Part shown: positions 35,340-46,412 of the stretch, one piece after another | How positions within the stretch are numbered: the stretch's first letter is position 1 | Layout: every line of letters starts with the position of its first letter | Source: Escarpia spicata | Taxonomy: Eukaryota; Annelida; Polychaeta; Sabellida; Siboglinidae | Direction of reading: 5' to 3' | DNA length: 64,000 nt | Assembly: GCA_963995525.1 (NCBI GenBank) | Contig: OZ023213.1 | Span: 14,869,033 to 14,933,032 of the forward strand | The notes under the pieces: generated by a model | Database searches by the model: none | What the model saw: only the letters and a program-made list of their open reading frames with translations | Told to the model about the DNA's origin: nothing | Program-made: the position numbers and the translations under genes

Positions 35340-36620
35340 TGTAGTGGGACACCCTGAGTTTGGTAAGATGTATTTAATGTTGTATTATCTTTGTATGTCT
35401 CCAGATTTTGTTTCATTGTGTCCTGTGAGTTGTAGTTGTAACTGGTAAGGCTGTTATTCCCGTTTGCGGTAACTTTGTATTTCGCCTCGTTAAACCGTGT
35501 TGGGCGATATTAGAGAACACCTCTTGTTTTTATATAATGCGGTCAAAACAAGATTCTCAGAGAATGGATTAAGGCACTTGTGTAGATTTCGGACCCACCT
35601 CGATTTTGCTATTATAACTTGAGTTTTGCCTAACTTTGATACATCAGAGCATTAGTTCCACCATTCAACATCATCCTAGGCATATTTATATCAAGAAAAT
35701 ATTGTGTATTAGCGCAGTTTTTAAGCCCAAGCAGTAACCCGGTTTACAAATCATTGGTGTCTAACAATACTGCATTTGTATTAAACCTGTCTGGTAGCTT
35801 TATGGTAACGGGACTTGTTAATTGCATTTAATTGGTAATGATGGTGCGAACATTGCTTTCGCTGTTAATCGCCAGATGGTGCTACTATATCGGCCAGTGC
35901 TCTATATTGTTTGTGCTTGCTGCAAACCACAGGTCTGTGGATGTTGACAGTATTACCTTAATATATGTACTTTTAAACTGTTTTGTTTGCAGCTGCAGTA
36001 ATCCACAGTACAGTGGATGTTGACAGTGGTACCTTAATATGTGTACTTTTAAACTATAATAGTAGTGGTCGTAATCCACAGTACATTGGATGTATTCTGT
36101 CATGCTTGTCTTAATCTCAGATTACCTGTTTGTATATAATTACGTGTATAGCGCTTTAGCTGGTTTACTCCACGATGCAATGCATGCGTGATACACTAAG
36201 GTGTTGTTTATAATCAGCCAGTCAGGTGTCAATAATTGTGTTGTTTGTCAATTGATTGACACCCAGGTAGTATGTATTTTGTATTATGCACGTTATGACT
36301 CGGCTGACAGGGAAGTAGGGCCATTCTGCCGAGTACCGGTTGTTGTTGTTCTAGCGTTTTAGTGGTTGTTGTCGTTGTAGGGTTTTAGTGGTTGCTGATG
36401 GTTTAGGGTTTTAGTGGTTGTTTAGTTTAGCTGTTGCTTTATGTAAAGCAGAATTTGATTCGTGTTTGTGGTACACGTGAAATCATACATTATTTCCTCA
36501 TTTTTATTAAACTGTATTATTTTGAATTACTCTTGTCTTTCCCCTGACATCTTTCATGTAATAACTTTATTTATTTTCTACATATACAGTAATTATAATT
36601 ACTATGGCCTGTTCGAAACT
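35340..36620 (+). repeat. Dispersed repeat F, copy a (without the nested element)
   Basis: Aligns with 38870-39905 (copy b) and 49966-51720 (copy c). Anchors are GGTAAGATGTATTTAATGTTG, TCGTTAAACCGTGTTGGGC, TAGCGCTTTAGCTGGTTTA and TGACTCGGCTGACAGGG. It has a local duplication (TGGATGTTGACAGT.. TACTTTTAAACT at about 35940 and 36014). At 36050-36055 it shows the uninterrupted TAAACT site that is occupied in copies b and c. The short open frame 35152-35448 runs into this repeat and is not treated as a gene. Confidence 0.75.
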
Positions 36621-36888
36621 CTTTTATTAGTAAGTCCATTTTGTGTCAAAAGTGGGATAGGCAAAACAAACGTATTTCTTTGCAATTTTTGGTAAACAAC
36701 ATTATTTCTTTCGTTCTTGCTCCCTTTTAATTTCTTTATAAACAACAACCTGGAAAGACAGGATGAAGAACCTCCTACGTGAACTGGAGGTATGGCAATG
36801 ACGTCGGTAGATGAACGCCTTCAACAACAGTTAGGCCGATGGTATCCCAGCAGGATGAAGATGGTTTCGATAGGTGAAATAAACAAAG

Positions 36889-37260
36889 ATGCGAGGATAT
36901 GGCGGTGATGAGGAAACTCTTCAGAGAGAAAACAGCCGCTCTCCAGCAGGAGCTGGACCAAGCAGTGGACCAGCAGCAACATTTTATGTCGGCCTGTTTA
37001 AACTAATTGCCTCCACCAAGAAACAACGTCCACAGGTGGAGGAACTGGGCACGTATCTTGACTGTCAGGGAGGACGGTCACGTGGCAAAGGGCAGTCCAG
37101 TTGAAGCGGCAGAAGTCAGTCTGGAGAAAGCAGAGGCTATAGGTGTGGAGAGACAAGCTGATGCTACAATTGTGGCGAGGTTGGCAGGCACTTGGCCGCT
37201 GTGTATCCACAGGGACCGCTGCCAAAGTGTTGCTTCTGCTGAAAGAGAGAGGGTAATCTA
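36889..37260 (+). pseudogene. Retrotransposon gag-like remnant with decayed CCHC zinc knuckle
   Basis: One frame starting 36889 reads a Glu/Arg-rich start, a Gly/Arg/Ser-rich basic stretch (GGRSRGKG) and then, past in-frame stops at 37102 and 37159, CYNCGEVGRHLAAVYP and a second CCFC. The spacing C-x2-C-x4-H-x4 matches a gag zinc knuckle whose last Cys has become Tyr. This suggests the nucleocapsid part of an LTR-type retroelement. No protease or polymerase follows. Confidence 0.5.
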
Positions 37261-37807
37261 ATTGCAGTCTCTCCGAAGGGCAAAACCGTTATGCAGGACC
37301 GGTTAAAGAACGTAGGGAGGCAACAACATCCAATATGTCAGGCAGACGACACCTTACCGTGTCGTGATGCGGCAGGGAAGGCCGACGGGTTTGGTGAAAA
37401 GCGCACGGTGAATCGTGCTTCCCTACGGTTGTGCATTCCAGGAAAATGTCCAACAGCGACACAACCTGCGCGTCGTCGTCGACTGTGATGTCCACCAAGT
37501 GCGATGTCGTCGAGTAGCAGTGACAATGGATACTGTGACGCCAGTGACTTCGATAAACTACGTACTGTCAAACGTGCGGAGATTCATCAGTGTACGCTGG
37601 CTACCGAGTGTCAGAGAACAAGTAAGCAGCCATGTGCACCAACCAGGAGCCGGGTTCATAAGCGTACTTACGACGGCGTAAGTTTAGAACGTCGTAAATT
37701 TACATTATTTGGGTTTCACGAGCCTCCTAAGTGCGATTAGCCGTTGCTAGTTGGTCGTAACTGGTATATTGCAGGTGTATGCTTGCGTTATTTGAAATAT
37801 TCCCGGG
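37261..37807 (+). other. Unassigned open frames after the gag-like remnant
   Basis: Two overlapping open stretches (37291-37488 and 37415-37740). I cannot relate either to a family. The composition is GC-richer than the flanks, consistent with coding remains of the neighbouring retroelement, but this is not shown. Confidence 0.3.
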
Positions 37808-38191
37808 ATGTACACTCGAGAAAATATTTACAATCATCAATGGCTTTGCGTGTGGTGCATGAACTGCAAAGCAAATCACATTAGACGAGAAAGAGTGTTC
37901 AGAGATAGGAATAACCCTCTTGATTCGTTAAACGACGATGAACTAGTTGAGCGGTATAGGTTTAGAAGAGGCCACATATTGTGGGTGACTGACGAGTTTG
38001 GCGGTGCGCTCGAACACCGGAATAAGCAAAAAGGAGGACTGCCGCCCTCGGTACAACTTATGGTGGCGTTGCGTGTTTTCGCTTGTGGGGGCTTTCAAAT
38101 TGATGCCGCCCTATATGCTATGGATGACGATGATCTCATGAAGATGGACTTGTTTCATCAACAACAACTGTTTGTTAGTGTGAAAGGGTAA
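37808..38191 (+). pseudogene. PIF/Harbinger (HARBI1-like) transposase, N-terminal fragment
   Basis: 127 residues. The region NPLDSLNDDELVERYRFRRGHILWVTDEFGGAL, described by its key pieces DDELVERYRF and LPPSVQLMVALRVFACGGFQ, follows the N-terminus of HARBI1-type transposases. There the RYRF block and the LP..Q.LVALRFLA.G.FQ helix precede the DDE nuclease domain. The nuclease domain is absent: the frame stops at 38189 and no DDE motifs follow. It is either a first exon or a truncated copy; no donor was recognised at its end. Confidence 0.7.
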
Positions 38192-38244
38192 ATGTGTGAT
38201 GGATGAAGCACTTACACTAGGCGCCTTCTGCCAGTTTAAGTGTA

Positions 38245-38865
38245 TCTGCATAATTTGGTATTATTACTTGAAAAGACACACATATACACACATTTAGTAA
38301 AATTAGGCACAGTTGACATATGAGCGGCCGAAGGAGGGCCGCCGGACAAAAATCCCTCCGCCCGCAGGCGGACGCCGACAGCGGGTAGATGACTTTGCCG
38401 CTCTCGGCCCGCTGTCGTCTCGCTGTAGGTGTGCTATCTGGGAAGTTGTTTAATATTTAATTTTGGTTTATAACATTTGGATTGGGTACTCAACACACAT
38501 TCTCTTTTTGAAGCAGCTTGACTGTTTTATTGTTTCAACTTCCAAATTCAAGTTAATCTCAAGACATTGATGAATGTCTATAGAGTAATTTTCATTTTAT
38601 CATTAACGCTTGGTGCTGGTTATTGGAATGTTCGAGTTATAAGACCAATACACATAAGTGTATGTGTATAATTTGGTCTTGTAACTTGAAAATGTCGGCC
38701 TAATAGCGGCTAACCAACGGCACAATATCGAGAGCCGACTATGTGCCACATTCGGACCGAAGGCGAGCCGCCGGACAAAATTCCGTCGGCCCGCAGGCGG
38801 ATACCGACAGCGGGTCGATACATTTTCTGCTCTCGGCCCGCTGTCCGCCCGCAGTAGGTGTGCTA
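38245..38865. repeat. GC-rich tandem repeat, two units of about 420 bp
   Basis: Both units (from about 38245 and 38665) contain ATAATTTGGT.TT.TAACTTGAAAA, then GAAGG.G.GCCGCCGGACAAAA, GCCCGCAGGCGGA, CCGACAGCGGGT and CTCTCGGCCCGCTGTC, ending GTAGGTGTGCTATCT. CGACAGCGGG and CCCGCTGTCG form a hairpin stem about 30 bp apart in each unit. The GTAGGTGTGCTATCT end abuts repeat F copy b and is also present before copy c at 49960. Confidence 0.75.
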
Positions 38866-38992
38866 TCTTGGTAGTGGGACTTCCTAGGGTTGGTAAGATG
38901 TATTTAATGTTGTATTGTCTTTGTATTTCTTTGTCATCTATACAGTTCAGTGGATGTTGACAGTATTACCTTAATATATGTACTTTTAAACT

Positions 38993-39654
38993 CAAGGTGT
39001 CAACAGTACCGATTTCGGGTGGGAAATCCCGCTTTTTATTGTCGGTCCTGCTTTCCCGCTTTTCTGTGAAAATGTCCTGTGTTTTTGTACATTTTGCCTC
39101 CGAAAAAATCGACGATAAAATGTATTTATAGTGCGCTGCTAGTTTTATGAAAGTACCTGTGGTCGCGAACGAACGTTGTTCCCGCGCGAGCGAGCACGTG
39201 ACTACGCTATAGACGTTTGACAGAAACTTCATTCAAGATGGCGAAGCGGCTGCGTGGGCCGGAGTGTGTCAAGAATGCGAAGAAGAGACGAAAACTGAGC
39301 GGTGGAGGGTCAGGTGCGGAAGATCACCACCAGCTTTCGCTCTGAGCTGGGTTGGGATACTTTGTGTGCACTGCTCAGTGTAAAGTGGAACAGTGATGAC
39401 TGCGCAGCCGACTTCCAGTGCACTGCGAAGCTTCTACGCTGTGCCTAGTCGGCGACCTACGGATACATTCAGGGACACTGTAGCAAGTGACTGCATCTGT
39501 GGTAGCTGTTTGATAGTTAGTGTATCGCAAGATAAGGCCAAGAATTGGTCACAATGAATCCCTGTCTTTCTTATTATAATTTTTTTGGCATTGCATTTAG
39601 AATTGGTGTTCGCGCACTTTCTCACTTTTTCGTGAGCTGATGTTTACACCTATG
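38993..39654 (+). mobile_element. Short DNA element with inverted ends and 6-bp target duplication, copy 1
   Basis: Begins CAAGGTGTCAACAG and ends (reverse complement) CATAGGTGTAAACATC, giving imperfect ~13-bp inverted termini. The flanks are TAAACT (38987-38992) and AAAACT (39655-39660), a 6-bp duplication with one change. Repeat F copy a has the empty site. It holds a 36-codon frame (39237-39344; MAKRLRGPEC...SGGGSGAEDH) also open in copy 2. Superfamily not assigned. Confidence 0.75.
39237..39344 (+). CDS. Small conserved open frame inside the 6-bp-TSD element, copy 1
   Basis: ATG to TGA, about 35 residues: MAKRLRGPECVKNAKK, then RKLSGGGSGAEDHHQLSL. The frame, start and stop are retained in the second copy (50658-50765) with substitutions such as R/S and KN/EI. 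It is basic at the N-terminus. It could be the first exon of a transposase (the KRLSG start resembles N-termini of some hAT-type proteins), but that is a guess. Confidence 0.35.
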
Positions 39655-39955
39655 AAAACTATAATAGTAGTGCTTGTAATACCCAATACATTGGATGTTT
39701 TCTGTCATTCTTGTCTAAATCTCAAAGTACCTGTTTGTATATAATTACGTGTATAGCGCTTTAGCTGGTTTATTCCACGATACAGTTTATGCATGAAACA
39801 CTAAGGTGTTGTTTATAATCAGCCAGTCTGGTGTCAATAATTTTATTGTTTGTCAATTGATTGACACCCAGTCAGATAGTATGTATTTTGTATTATGCAG
39901 GTAGTGCTGAAGATCCGGTTCAACTTCTGGCAAGACTTAGGTGGTGCAATAGGAG

Positions 39956-40490
39956 GTTTTGGCCCTTGGTGTCCGCCCTTGGGTCTACCTAATGTCCAAG
40001 AAAATGTTGGGTATTAAGGGACCACAAATGCCTTAATACGCCATTGGGCTTCGACTTCGACGTAGCAAAATCAGCATTAGCTCACCCATACCGTGACAAA
40101 CTGTTAATATCGATAGTTGCAGTGGCCATTTCGGATACCCTCATATTAACAGTAACATTCTGCTATTACGCCGATATCCTCACGAACCTGAGCTCATGTA
40201 GCAACAAATAAAAATAATTATGGACAAGAAGGCAAGCAGAAGTTATCAACAGAGCAATCAGCCGCCAAATATTTAGGGTGGTAATGCAATTTCAACAAAC
40301 ACGTCTTCGATTATTTAAAGACAGGCCGTATATTTTTTATTATTATAAAGTAGCACAGAAAACATGCGTGCCAATATTAATGTTAGTTTTAAGAACTACA
40401 AGTCGTGAGATGGTAAAGTCAAAACATGCATATAGTCTCTGATGGAGGCCAAAAGGCTGGCAGTTTTTTTAACCAACATGGACACGATAT
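39956..40490 (+). repeat. Tandem repeat K, unit 1
   Basis: Anchors: CCGCCCTTGGGTCT(A/T)CCTA, CAAGAAAATG, AGTCAGCATTAGCTCA, TTTAGGGTGGTAATGCAATTTC, AACACGTCTTC, and AAAAGGCTGGCAGTTTTTTT. Unit 2 (40500-41712) repeats these in order. Unit 1 has an extra ~185 bp (about 40076-40260) that unit 2 lacks. Confidence 0.75.
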
Positions 40491-40685
40491 CACACCCTAT
40501 ACTACCCCCTCCGGTACCGCCCTTGGGTCTTCCTAGTGCCCAAGAAAATGCTTCGTGCCTAGGGCACACGGATGTCTTAATCCGCCACTGGGCATGATGT
40601 CGACTTTGCCGTAGCGAAGTCAGCATTAGCTCAACCGCCAAAGATTTAGGGTGGTAATGCAATTTCGACAAACACGTCTTCAATT

Positions 40686-41507
40686 TCGAAACTTTCATTT
40701 TCCATATCCAAGAATCATGTTAAATTACCTGGTAGAGGCTTTCGTTGACGTGTCACGTCGACTTCATCAGTACCTATGACGCTGAATGACGTCATCGTAC
40801 ACGTGAGGCAGTTCGTAATTGCCCTCGTCTCTGTTGATGGGTGTTTGGGTTTTTCTGATCCAGATGGCTTCCTTGATTTGCCGAATTCTTCTGTTGGGTT
40901 CTTTGTCAACAATTTTTACTCCCTCCCAGTCTATGATATGGTTTTCAGTTGTCGCATGGTCTGTAAGGGCGGATTTATTGATGGTAGACATCAATTTTTT
41001 TTTTCCGCTCCTTGTGTATTTCTCATTTTTCGTGTTGTCTACGTCCTTTCTGTGTTCCTCCAGTCTTGTTTTGAGTAGTCTTCCTGTCTCCCCAATGTAT
41101 TCCCCACCACAATTCTTGCACGGTATTTGGTACACCAGTTCGCCCTGTTCTTCTAGCTGTACTTTGTCCTTGGGATGTACCAACAGGTGTCTGAGGGTGG
41201 TGTGGGGACGCATGGCCGTTGCTACTCCATATTTTTTCAGTACTCGATGTACTCTCTCCGATACCCCCTCTATGTATGGGATGACTACTTGGCTCCGATC
41301 AGAAAAACCCAAACACCCATTAACAGAGACGAGGGCAATTACGAACTGCCTCACGTGTACGATGACGTCATTCAGCGTCATAGGTACTGATGAAGTCGAC
41401 GTGACACGTCAACGAAAGCCTCTACCAGGTAATTTAACATGATTCTTGGATATGGAAAATGAAAGTTTCGAATTTGAAAACGAACTATCCTGAAGAATGT
41501 TCAGTAA
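40686..41507 (-). mobile_element. Penelope-like element, 5'-truncated, with 176-bp inverted terminal arms
   Basis: The left arm 40685-40860 and right arm 41297-41472 are reverse complements over 176 bp with one mismatch. A 12-bp target duplication (ACGTCTTCAATT) flanks the whole insertion; 35 bp (41473-41507) lie between the right arm and the duplication. The 436-bp centre and the left arm encode, on the minus strand, the GIY-YIG end of a Penelope-type polyprotein. The right arm is an inverted copy of the element's 3' end, which occurs in Penelope-like insertions. The RT domain is not present. Confidence 0.88.
40767..41381 (-). pseudogene. GIY-YIG endonuclease end of a Penelope-like polyprotein
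   Basis: The open frame is 204 residues, but its first ~28 residues lie in the inverted arm and are not native. True homology starts near VIPYIEGVSERVHRVLKKYG, followed by PHTTLRHLLVHPKDK (the usual connector), LVYQIPCKNCGGEYIGETGR (GIY-YIG core as VYQ...YIG, with the Arg), LLKTRLEEH, ALTDHATTENHIIDW and RRIRQIKEAIWIRK, ending INRDEGNYELPHVYD, the standard C-terminus of these proteins. The frame has no internal stop, which suggests a young insertion. It lacks reverse transcriptase, so it is a truncated product. Confidence 0.85.
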
Positions 41508-41804
41508 ACGTCTTCAATTGTTTAAAGAAATGCCGTATAGTTTTGGATTATTGTAAAGTAGCAGTGAAAACATTCGTGCCAATATAAATTTTAGGAACAA
41601 CAAGTTGTGAATTGGGAAAGTCAAAACATACATAAAGTCAAGTCAAGTCAAGTCTCTGATGGAGATCAAAAGGCTAGCTGTTTTTTTTAACCAACACTGA
41701 CACGATATCATGAGACGACTATGGCTGTCAGTTACAATATTGATGCGGTCTTACATAATGTGGTCTTATATATACCGCCGCTGTCCTCTTTTGACAAGGA
41801 GCTC

Positions 41805-42040
41805 ATGTCGCTTAGTCCTTTATTAGAGCAAGTTTCTGGCAGCAGCTAATGGAGTGTGCGTATGTGATTGTTGCAATTGTGAGTCCACCGCAGGGTTTTT
41901 CCATCTCCCTATGAGAGTCGTACGTCCCCTATTACATACGCCAGGTAAAAAAGACCAAAGTCAACGTTGCGACATTGTACACATGCATAGCATTGGACGA
42001 CGTCACCTTACTGATTTCATAGGGCTTCCGATTTCGTAAG
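41805..42040. repeat. Short dispersed repeat I, copy 1
   Basis: TCGC.TA.TCC.TTATTAGAGCAAGT and CAGCAGCTAATG.. followed by GTGAGTCCAC are shared with about 54195-54300. The remaining sequence differs. Confidence 0.5.
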
Positions 42041-42784
42041 AGTTTACATACTTCTTGATCAATTGTATCAAGTAAATGATGACATTTTCTTCAAGGTATC
42101 TGGGAGGAATTATTTTTAGATTTAGAAAATATTGATGTATATAATTTTCCGTAATATGCGGCAGTTTCCGTATAATAATGCTGTAATCCGAGGTCTATTT
42201 CCGTAATGATTACGGAAAATTCATACTGACAGGCAATCTTGTACGCTCGTTTTCGGTCTCGCGTTCTTGCGCGATAACTCGTTGGATACTGACACCAATA
42301 ATGTATTCAACATAACATGACATTTTAAACAGGAGCTTTATTGTAATGAAATGTTCACATAGTCAAGCAGATAACAAACGACAGTTGACAAGTGTTCATA
42401 TACCATCCAACCGAGCTTCCAATAGTAGTCTTCGAAAAGAGACACATAGACCAGTGAGCGCCATTGCAAACAGTCAACAGATTTATGTGTTAGAAAAAAG
42501 ATCGGAGAGAAAGTTTATATTCATCAATTGGCCCTAATCGTGATAATGTACAATTATAAAATAATATTCATGAATTCGAGAGAGTGTGTTAAATGACGTT
42601 TGAAGCATCACGCTTGCATTACGTTTTATGTTTTGAACAGTGGACTTACCCTACAGAAGGTGATAAACTTAAAAAAATATGTAATATTTCTAAAAACTAA
42701 AGCTGTTTCGTTAAACTCGTTACGTCGTAGATTAATCCCCCAATATGCGGCGCCCGCGGTCCAAGCCGTGTAAGATAAAAAAAT
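42041..42784. other. No gene; paralogous to the 3' flank of gene A
   Basis: 42335-42475 resembles 12820-12970 in the gene A flank and, as there, is followed by a (TA)n-(TG)n array. No coding is supported. Confidence 0.4.
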
Positions 42785-43075
<291 letters not shown>

Positions 43076-43175
43076 TGCATGCTTGCGTGCGTGCGTGCGT
43101 GCATAGGTGGGTGGGTGCGCCCATGCGTGCGCCGTGTGTGCGTCCATGTGTGATGTGTGGTGAGTGCGTGTGTAT

Positions 43176-44726
43176 GTAATCGATTCTAAAATTGCAGGAA
43201 AATGTGTCACAATCGAATACGTACTTGCGGAAAGTATACTAGATATATCAGCTTCAGAACCTAATTTTCCCTGAAATCCCTTTCCAGGAAGGGCTGGTTA
43301 AGTTTAACTACGATGTTATAACGTTGCCCTATGTATACAAATAAATGTCCATCAATAAAGTCCACTACATAAGAAAATGCCTCCTGTCAATACATTAATT
43401 TTGCATCGTTATATTTAACTGACGTAACGATAACTTTAACTGTTTGTGTCTGATTGAATGCAACAATTGATTTGATAAAATTCAGGTTTGTTACGCTTGA
43501 CTTTCTGTCATTTCTTCTAGAGTGTATAAACAAATCGTTAAACATAGCTTACTTTTCTTATCGAACACAAATGTTTGTATATTTGGAATTCTCTTCAAAC
43601 AATGCTTCAGTTTGAATATTGAACATGTCATTTAATTGCAATAAAATATTAAGTATGTAGGCTACGTGGATTAGGACAATTGATTTTAAGATAAAACTAA
43701 ATACTCAACAGTGGATCAAATAAAATATAAATGCTTTATTTGATTATTTTAAATCATGAATTATATCTACTGAAATTTTATTTTATTTTCTACAAAAATT
43801 TAATTTCTTTTTAATCAATTGAAATATAATATTAGTAAAATATCATTAAACACATAAGTGGAAACTGACCATAACTGGCTATATAAGGCATTCATACAAT
43901 CAATTAATTGGATTGCTATGCCATACCGGTTTTGTTGGAATGAGTCACTTGACTTTTGGTAACTTCCATATGAAATTGTCTCCTATCTTTTGTCACATTA
44001 AAATTACTTTAATGTCGGAACTCAATTACTCTATGGATAATTAAACTGTTTCTCCACCATGACGGCCTTGCTCTTCGTTACCCCTGTGTCAACCATCTTT
44101 TTACTTGTCACCCATTACCATCACATTTGGGCCGTTCGCATGCTCTCGTTCCATGTATTGCAAGTTTGCGGCAACGCCGTATTCCCCACATTCTTGGAGA
44201 CGTAAGGTAAATGATTGGATAAAATGTAGTAATGATTAGCCGGACTGTTTGGGATGCAATGTACCATCTACAATTATTCTGAAAATTCAGACTCCGTCTG
44301 CACTCCGGAAATGAATCACTGCTGGACATGATTGTGATCATGATAGAAAACCTGAGATGCTTGGTACTGGTAACTCTATCACAGTCTTATCTCAAACCAA
44401 TAAATTAATCATGGGAACAATGAAAACATATCTACGATATAATACAAAGTTTGAAAGTTAAACTATATCACACGAAGATCAAACTAATGTTCATTCATAC
44501 AAACAGGTTTCTGACGTCCGACTTGATTTGGTTGCAGTAGAACATTTTAGTAACATATTTTGTGCTGATTTCCTTACTGCACGAAGGGCAACAAGTACGC
44601 AGAGCCAACACCACTTGTATGAGTTTTAAAAAGCATTATCTGCATAATATCAATGCGAACAACATGTACATGAAAATAACAGTAGTTGACGAACATATCG
44701 CCTTTAAGTTACTTTGTTATGTCTGT
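43176..44726. other. No gene recognised
   Basis: Very AT-rich. Lies between the microsatellite and copy D. No motifs, no match to the rest of the window. Confidence 0.4.
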
Positions 44727-45134
44727 TTATCGCTGGCCAAAGCAGCCGTTGCACCTTCTTACACAACGACGGCGAAGGCAGTCGAAGTAGGGTCAGTTCC
44801 AGGGGCATATCCTGTAGCGAAGGGGACGTCCCCTCCTGCAGTAGACGTAGTGATTGCATTCGTTGCAAACTGCCACCTGCCAGCCGCTGTACCTATCACA
44901 ATAAGTCTCTATGCAACCTGCAACAAATGTTAGGTGCATACATTAGTTATAAAACCACACTTGTTATAACACAAATTAAATCAGATAATTATTTTGTCGT
45001 TAAGAACACCTTGCACCATTAGTATTTATACTCAAGTATTCCATCATTTGATTGCAGTAGACGTAGCGATTGCATCGGTTGCACACTGTCGCCTGCCAGC
45101 CGTTCTACCTCTCACAATAAGTCTCTCCGCAGCA
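44727..45134 (-). pseudogene. Tyr/Arg/Cys family copy D: two orphan exon 4 copies in tandem
   Basis: D1 (44917-44727) is a complete 191-bp exon 4 with its TTGCAG acceptor and TAA stop. It is damaged by a TGA at 44795-44793, where A and B have Arg (module position 42), and by loss of Cys60 (Phe). Ten of eleven Cys remain. D2 (about 45134-45055) is the first half of another exon 4, with a TAG about nine codons in; it runs straight into sequence matching the intron in front of copy C's exon 4. That intron-like spacer (GGTGTTCTTAA..., AACAAGTGTGGTTTT) separates D2 from D1. Exons 1-3 are absent; a LINE lies upstream. Probably a partial tandem duplication, now dead. Confidence 0.8.
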
Positions 45135-45289
45135 TGTGGAAAACGAAACGCATATATCTTACGTATTATAATTGCATACAATTATAAAATAGTAACGACC
45201 ACGTTCGATATGTGAAGTTGGTCCCACAGTTTAGATAAACCGAACTAAATATGGACAAAAATGTTATCGCTAAGTACGTAATTCATCAG

Positions 45290-46410
45290 TAGTCAGCATC
45301 GTCATCATCATTGTGCAGCCGTAGTGTCCCATGGGTGGGCTAAGGCCTCAGCATGTGGTTTCCAAATACGGCTGCTTTGCGCTAACCTCTGCCAGATGGT
45401 GCCCTTTCAGTACTCGTATAATTCGTCTCTCCAACGTCTCGCCGGTATTCCTTTAGATCGTTCCCCTTTATAAGGTCTCCAGTTTGTGATATGTGATGTC
45501 CATCGGTTGTCTCGTAGTCTGCTGATGTTCCCTGCCCAGGTCCACTACTGTCTTCTAATTTGTTCTATCACATCTATGACCTTAGTCTTCTCGCTTACCC
45601 ATATGTTTTTCTCTCCAGATATGTGTTGTTTAATACGCTTCTTTCCATTTTTGTTTGTGCGGCTGCTAGTTTGTTCTTTGACTAGATGCTGAGTGCCTAT
45701 GTTTCCGCGCCGTATGTCATCGCTGGAAGTACGCATGAGTTGTAGACTTGTCTCTTCAAACCGGTTCCAAAGATACCCTTGTAGATGTCGCGGTGTCTGG
45801 CGAATGCTGTCCAGCTGTCGGTGATTCTTCTTCAAATCTCCTTGTCCTGGTTTTTATATTTGTTACTGTATCGATGTCCCAGACAGACGTAGCTTTCAAC
45901 TTTCTTTATCGGCGTGGTGTTGAAATATATTGGTGTGTCATTTTCTAGCATCACTTTTCTTTTTCTTTTCGAAATGTTAATCTTCAGATTTTGTTGTTCC
46001 CTTTGATCAGCTAGCTACTCCATCCTTTTTTTTTTCTTGCGGTGTACCGATATGTTGTCGACGAAGCGAATATCACTGATATATTCTCCGTCTATTCTCA
46101 AGTCTCTTGTTTCCCAAGTCAGTCTTCGGAATATGCTTTCGGGTGTTGCCGTAAACAGCTTGGGCGATACCCTCTCGTACTCCTCTCTTGATGTTGATCT
46201 TGTTGCTCTTTTTGTGTATGTGATCTGTCGTTGAGTACCTGCTTGTGAATCCTGCTTGCTCTCGTGGTTGGTTTTCGTCGGGTGTCTTCTTTAGCCTATT
46301 CGTCAATATCTATGTGAGTAATTTGTAGATGTTTGATAACAAACATATCTGTCTGTAGTTCTTTAAGTCTTTCTTAGTTCCCTCTTGAAGACTATCACCA
46401 TCGTTTTCAC
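45290..46410 (-). mobile_element. Endonuclease-RT LINE, 3' fragment
   Basis: Minus-strand pieces in order: VIVFKRELRKT, NRLKKTPDENQPREQAGFTSRYSTTDHI (RT block with EQAGF), LRIDGEYISDIRFVDNISV (catalytic box changed from xADD to VDN), a linker with SKTKV-like remains, and KKRIKQHISGEKNIWVSEKTKVIDVIEQIRRQ. It finishes with the QWTWAG / RDNRW / RRWRDEL-type C-terminal traces near 45290-45540. Heavily frameshifted. Its 5' truncation point abuts repeat A2 exactly as a related fragment abuts repeat A3 at 62882. Confidence 0.75.
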
Positions 46411-46412
46411 TT

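Larger units (their letters stand above)
38870..39905 (+). repeat. Dispersed repeat F, copy b (carries a nested element)
   Basis: Left part GTAGTGGGAC...TAAGATGTATTTAATGTTG, then the nested element 38993-39654, then the right part AACTATAATAGTAGTGCTTGTAAT...TTGACACCCAG...TATTATGCAGG. The middle third present in copies a and c (GTTAAACCGTGTTGGGC) is missing here. Confidence 0.75.
40500..41712 (+). repeat. Tandem repeat K, unit 2 (interrupted by a Penelope-like element)
   Basis: Same anchors as unit 1 but split at ACGTCTTCAATT, which is duplicated at 40674-40685 and 41508-41519 around the Penelope-like insertion. The right half resumes TTCAATTGTTTAAAGAAATGCCGTATAG and ends with the AAAAGGCTAGCTGTTTTTTTTAACCAACA segment. 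Confidence 0.75.

Noticed and set aside
35152..35448. A 98-codon frame with a hydrophobic N-terminus resembling a signal peptide.
   Set aside because: Its second half lies in dispersed repeat F and is not open in the other copies of F.
40819..41442. Plus-strand open frame of 207 codons across the Penelope-like insertion.
   Set aside because: It is the antisense of the GIY-YIG reading frame and of its inverted arm. The minus-strand protein has the recognisable motifs.
45290..46306. Plus-strand short frames with hydrophobic segments (for example 45486-45692, 46037-46234).
   Set aside because: Antisense of a LINE reverse transcriptase; hydrophobic look comes from the complement of Lys/Arg-rich coding sequence.
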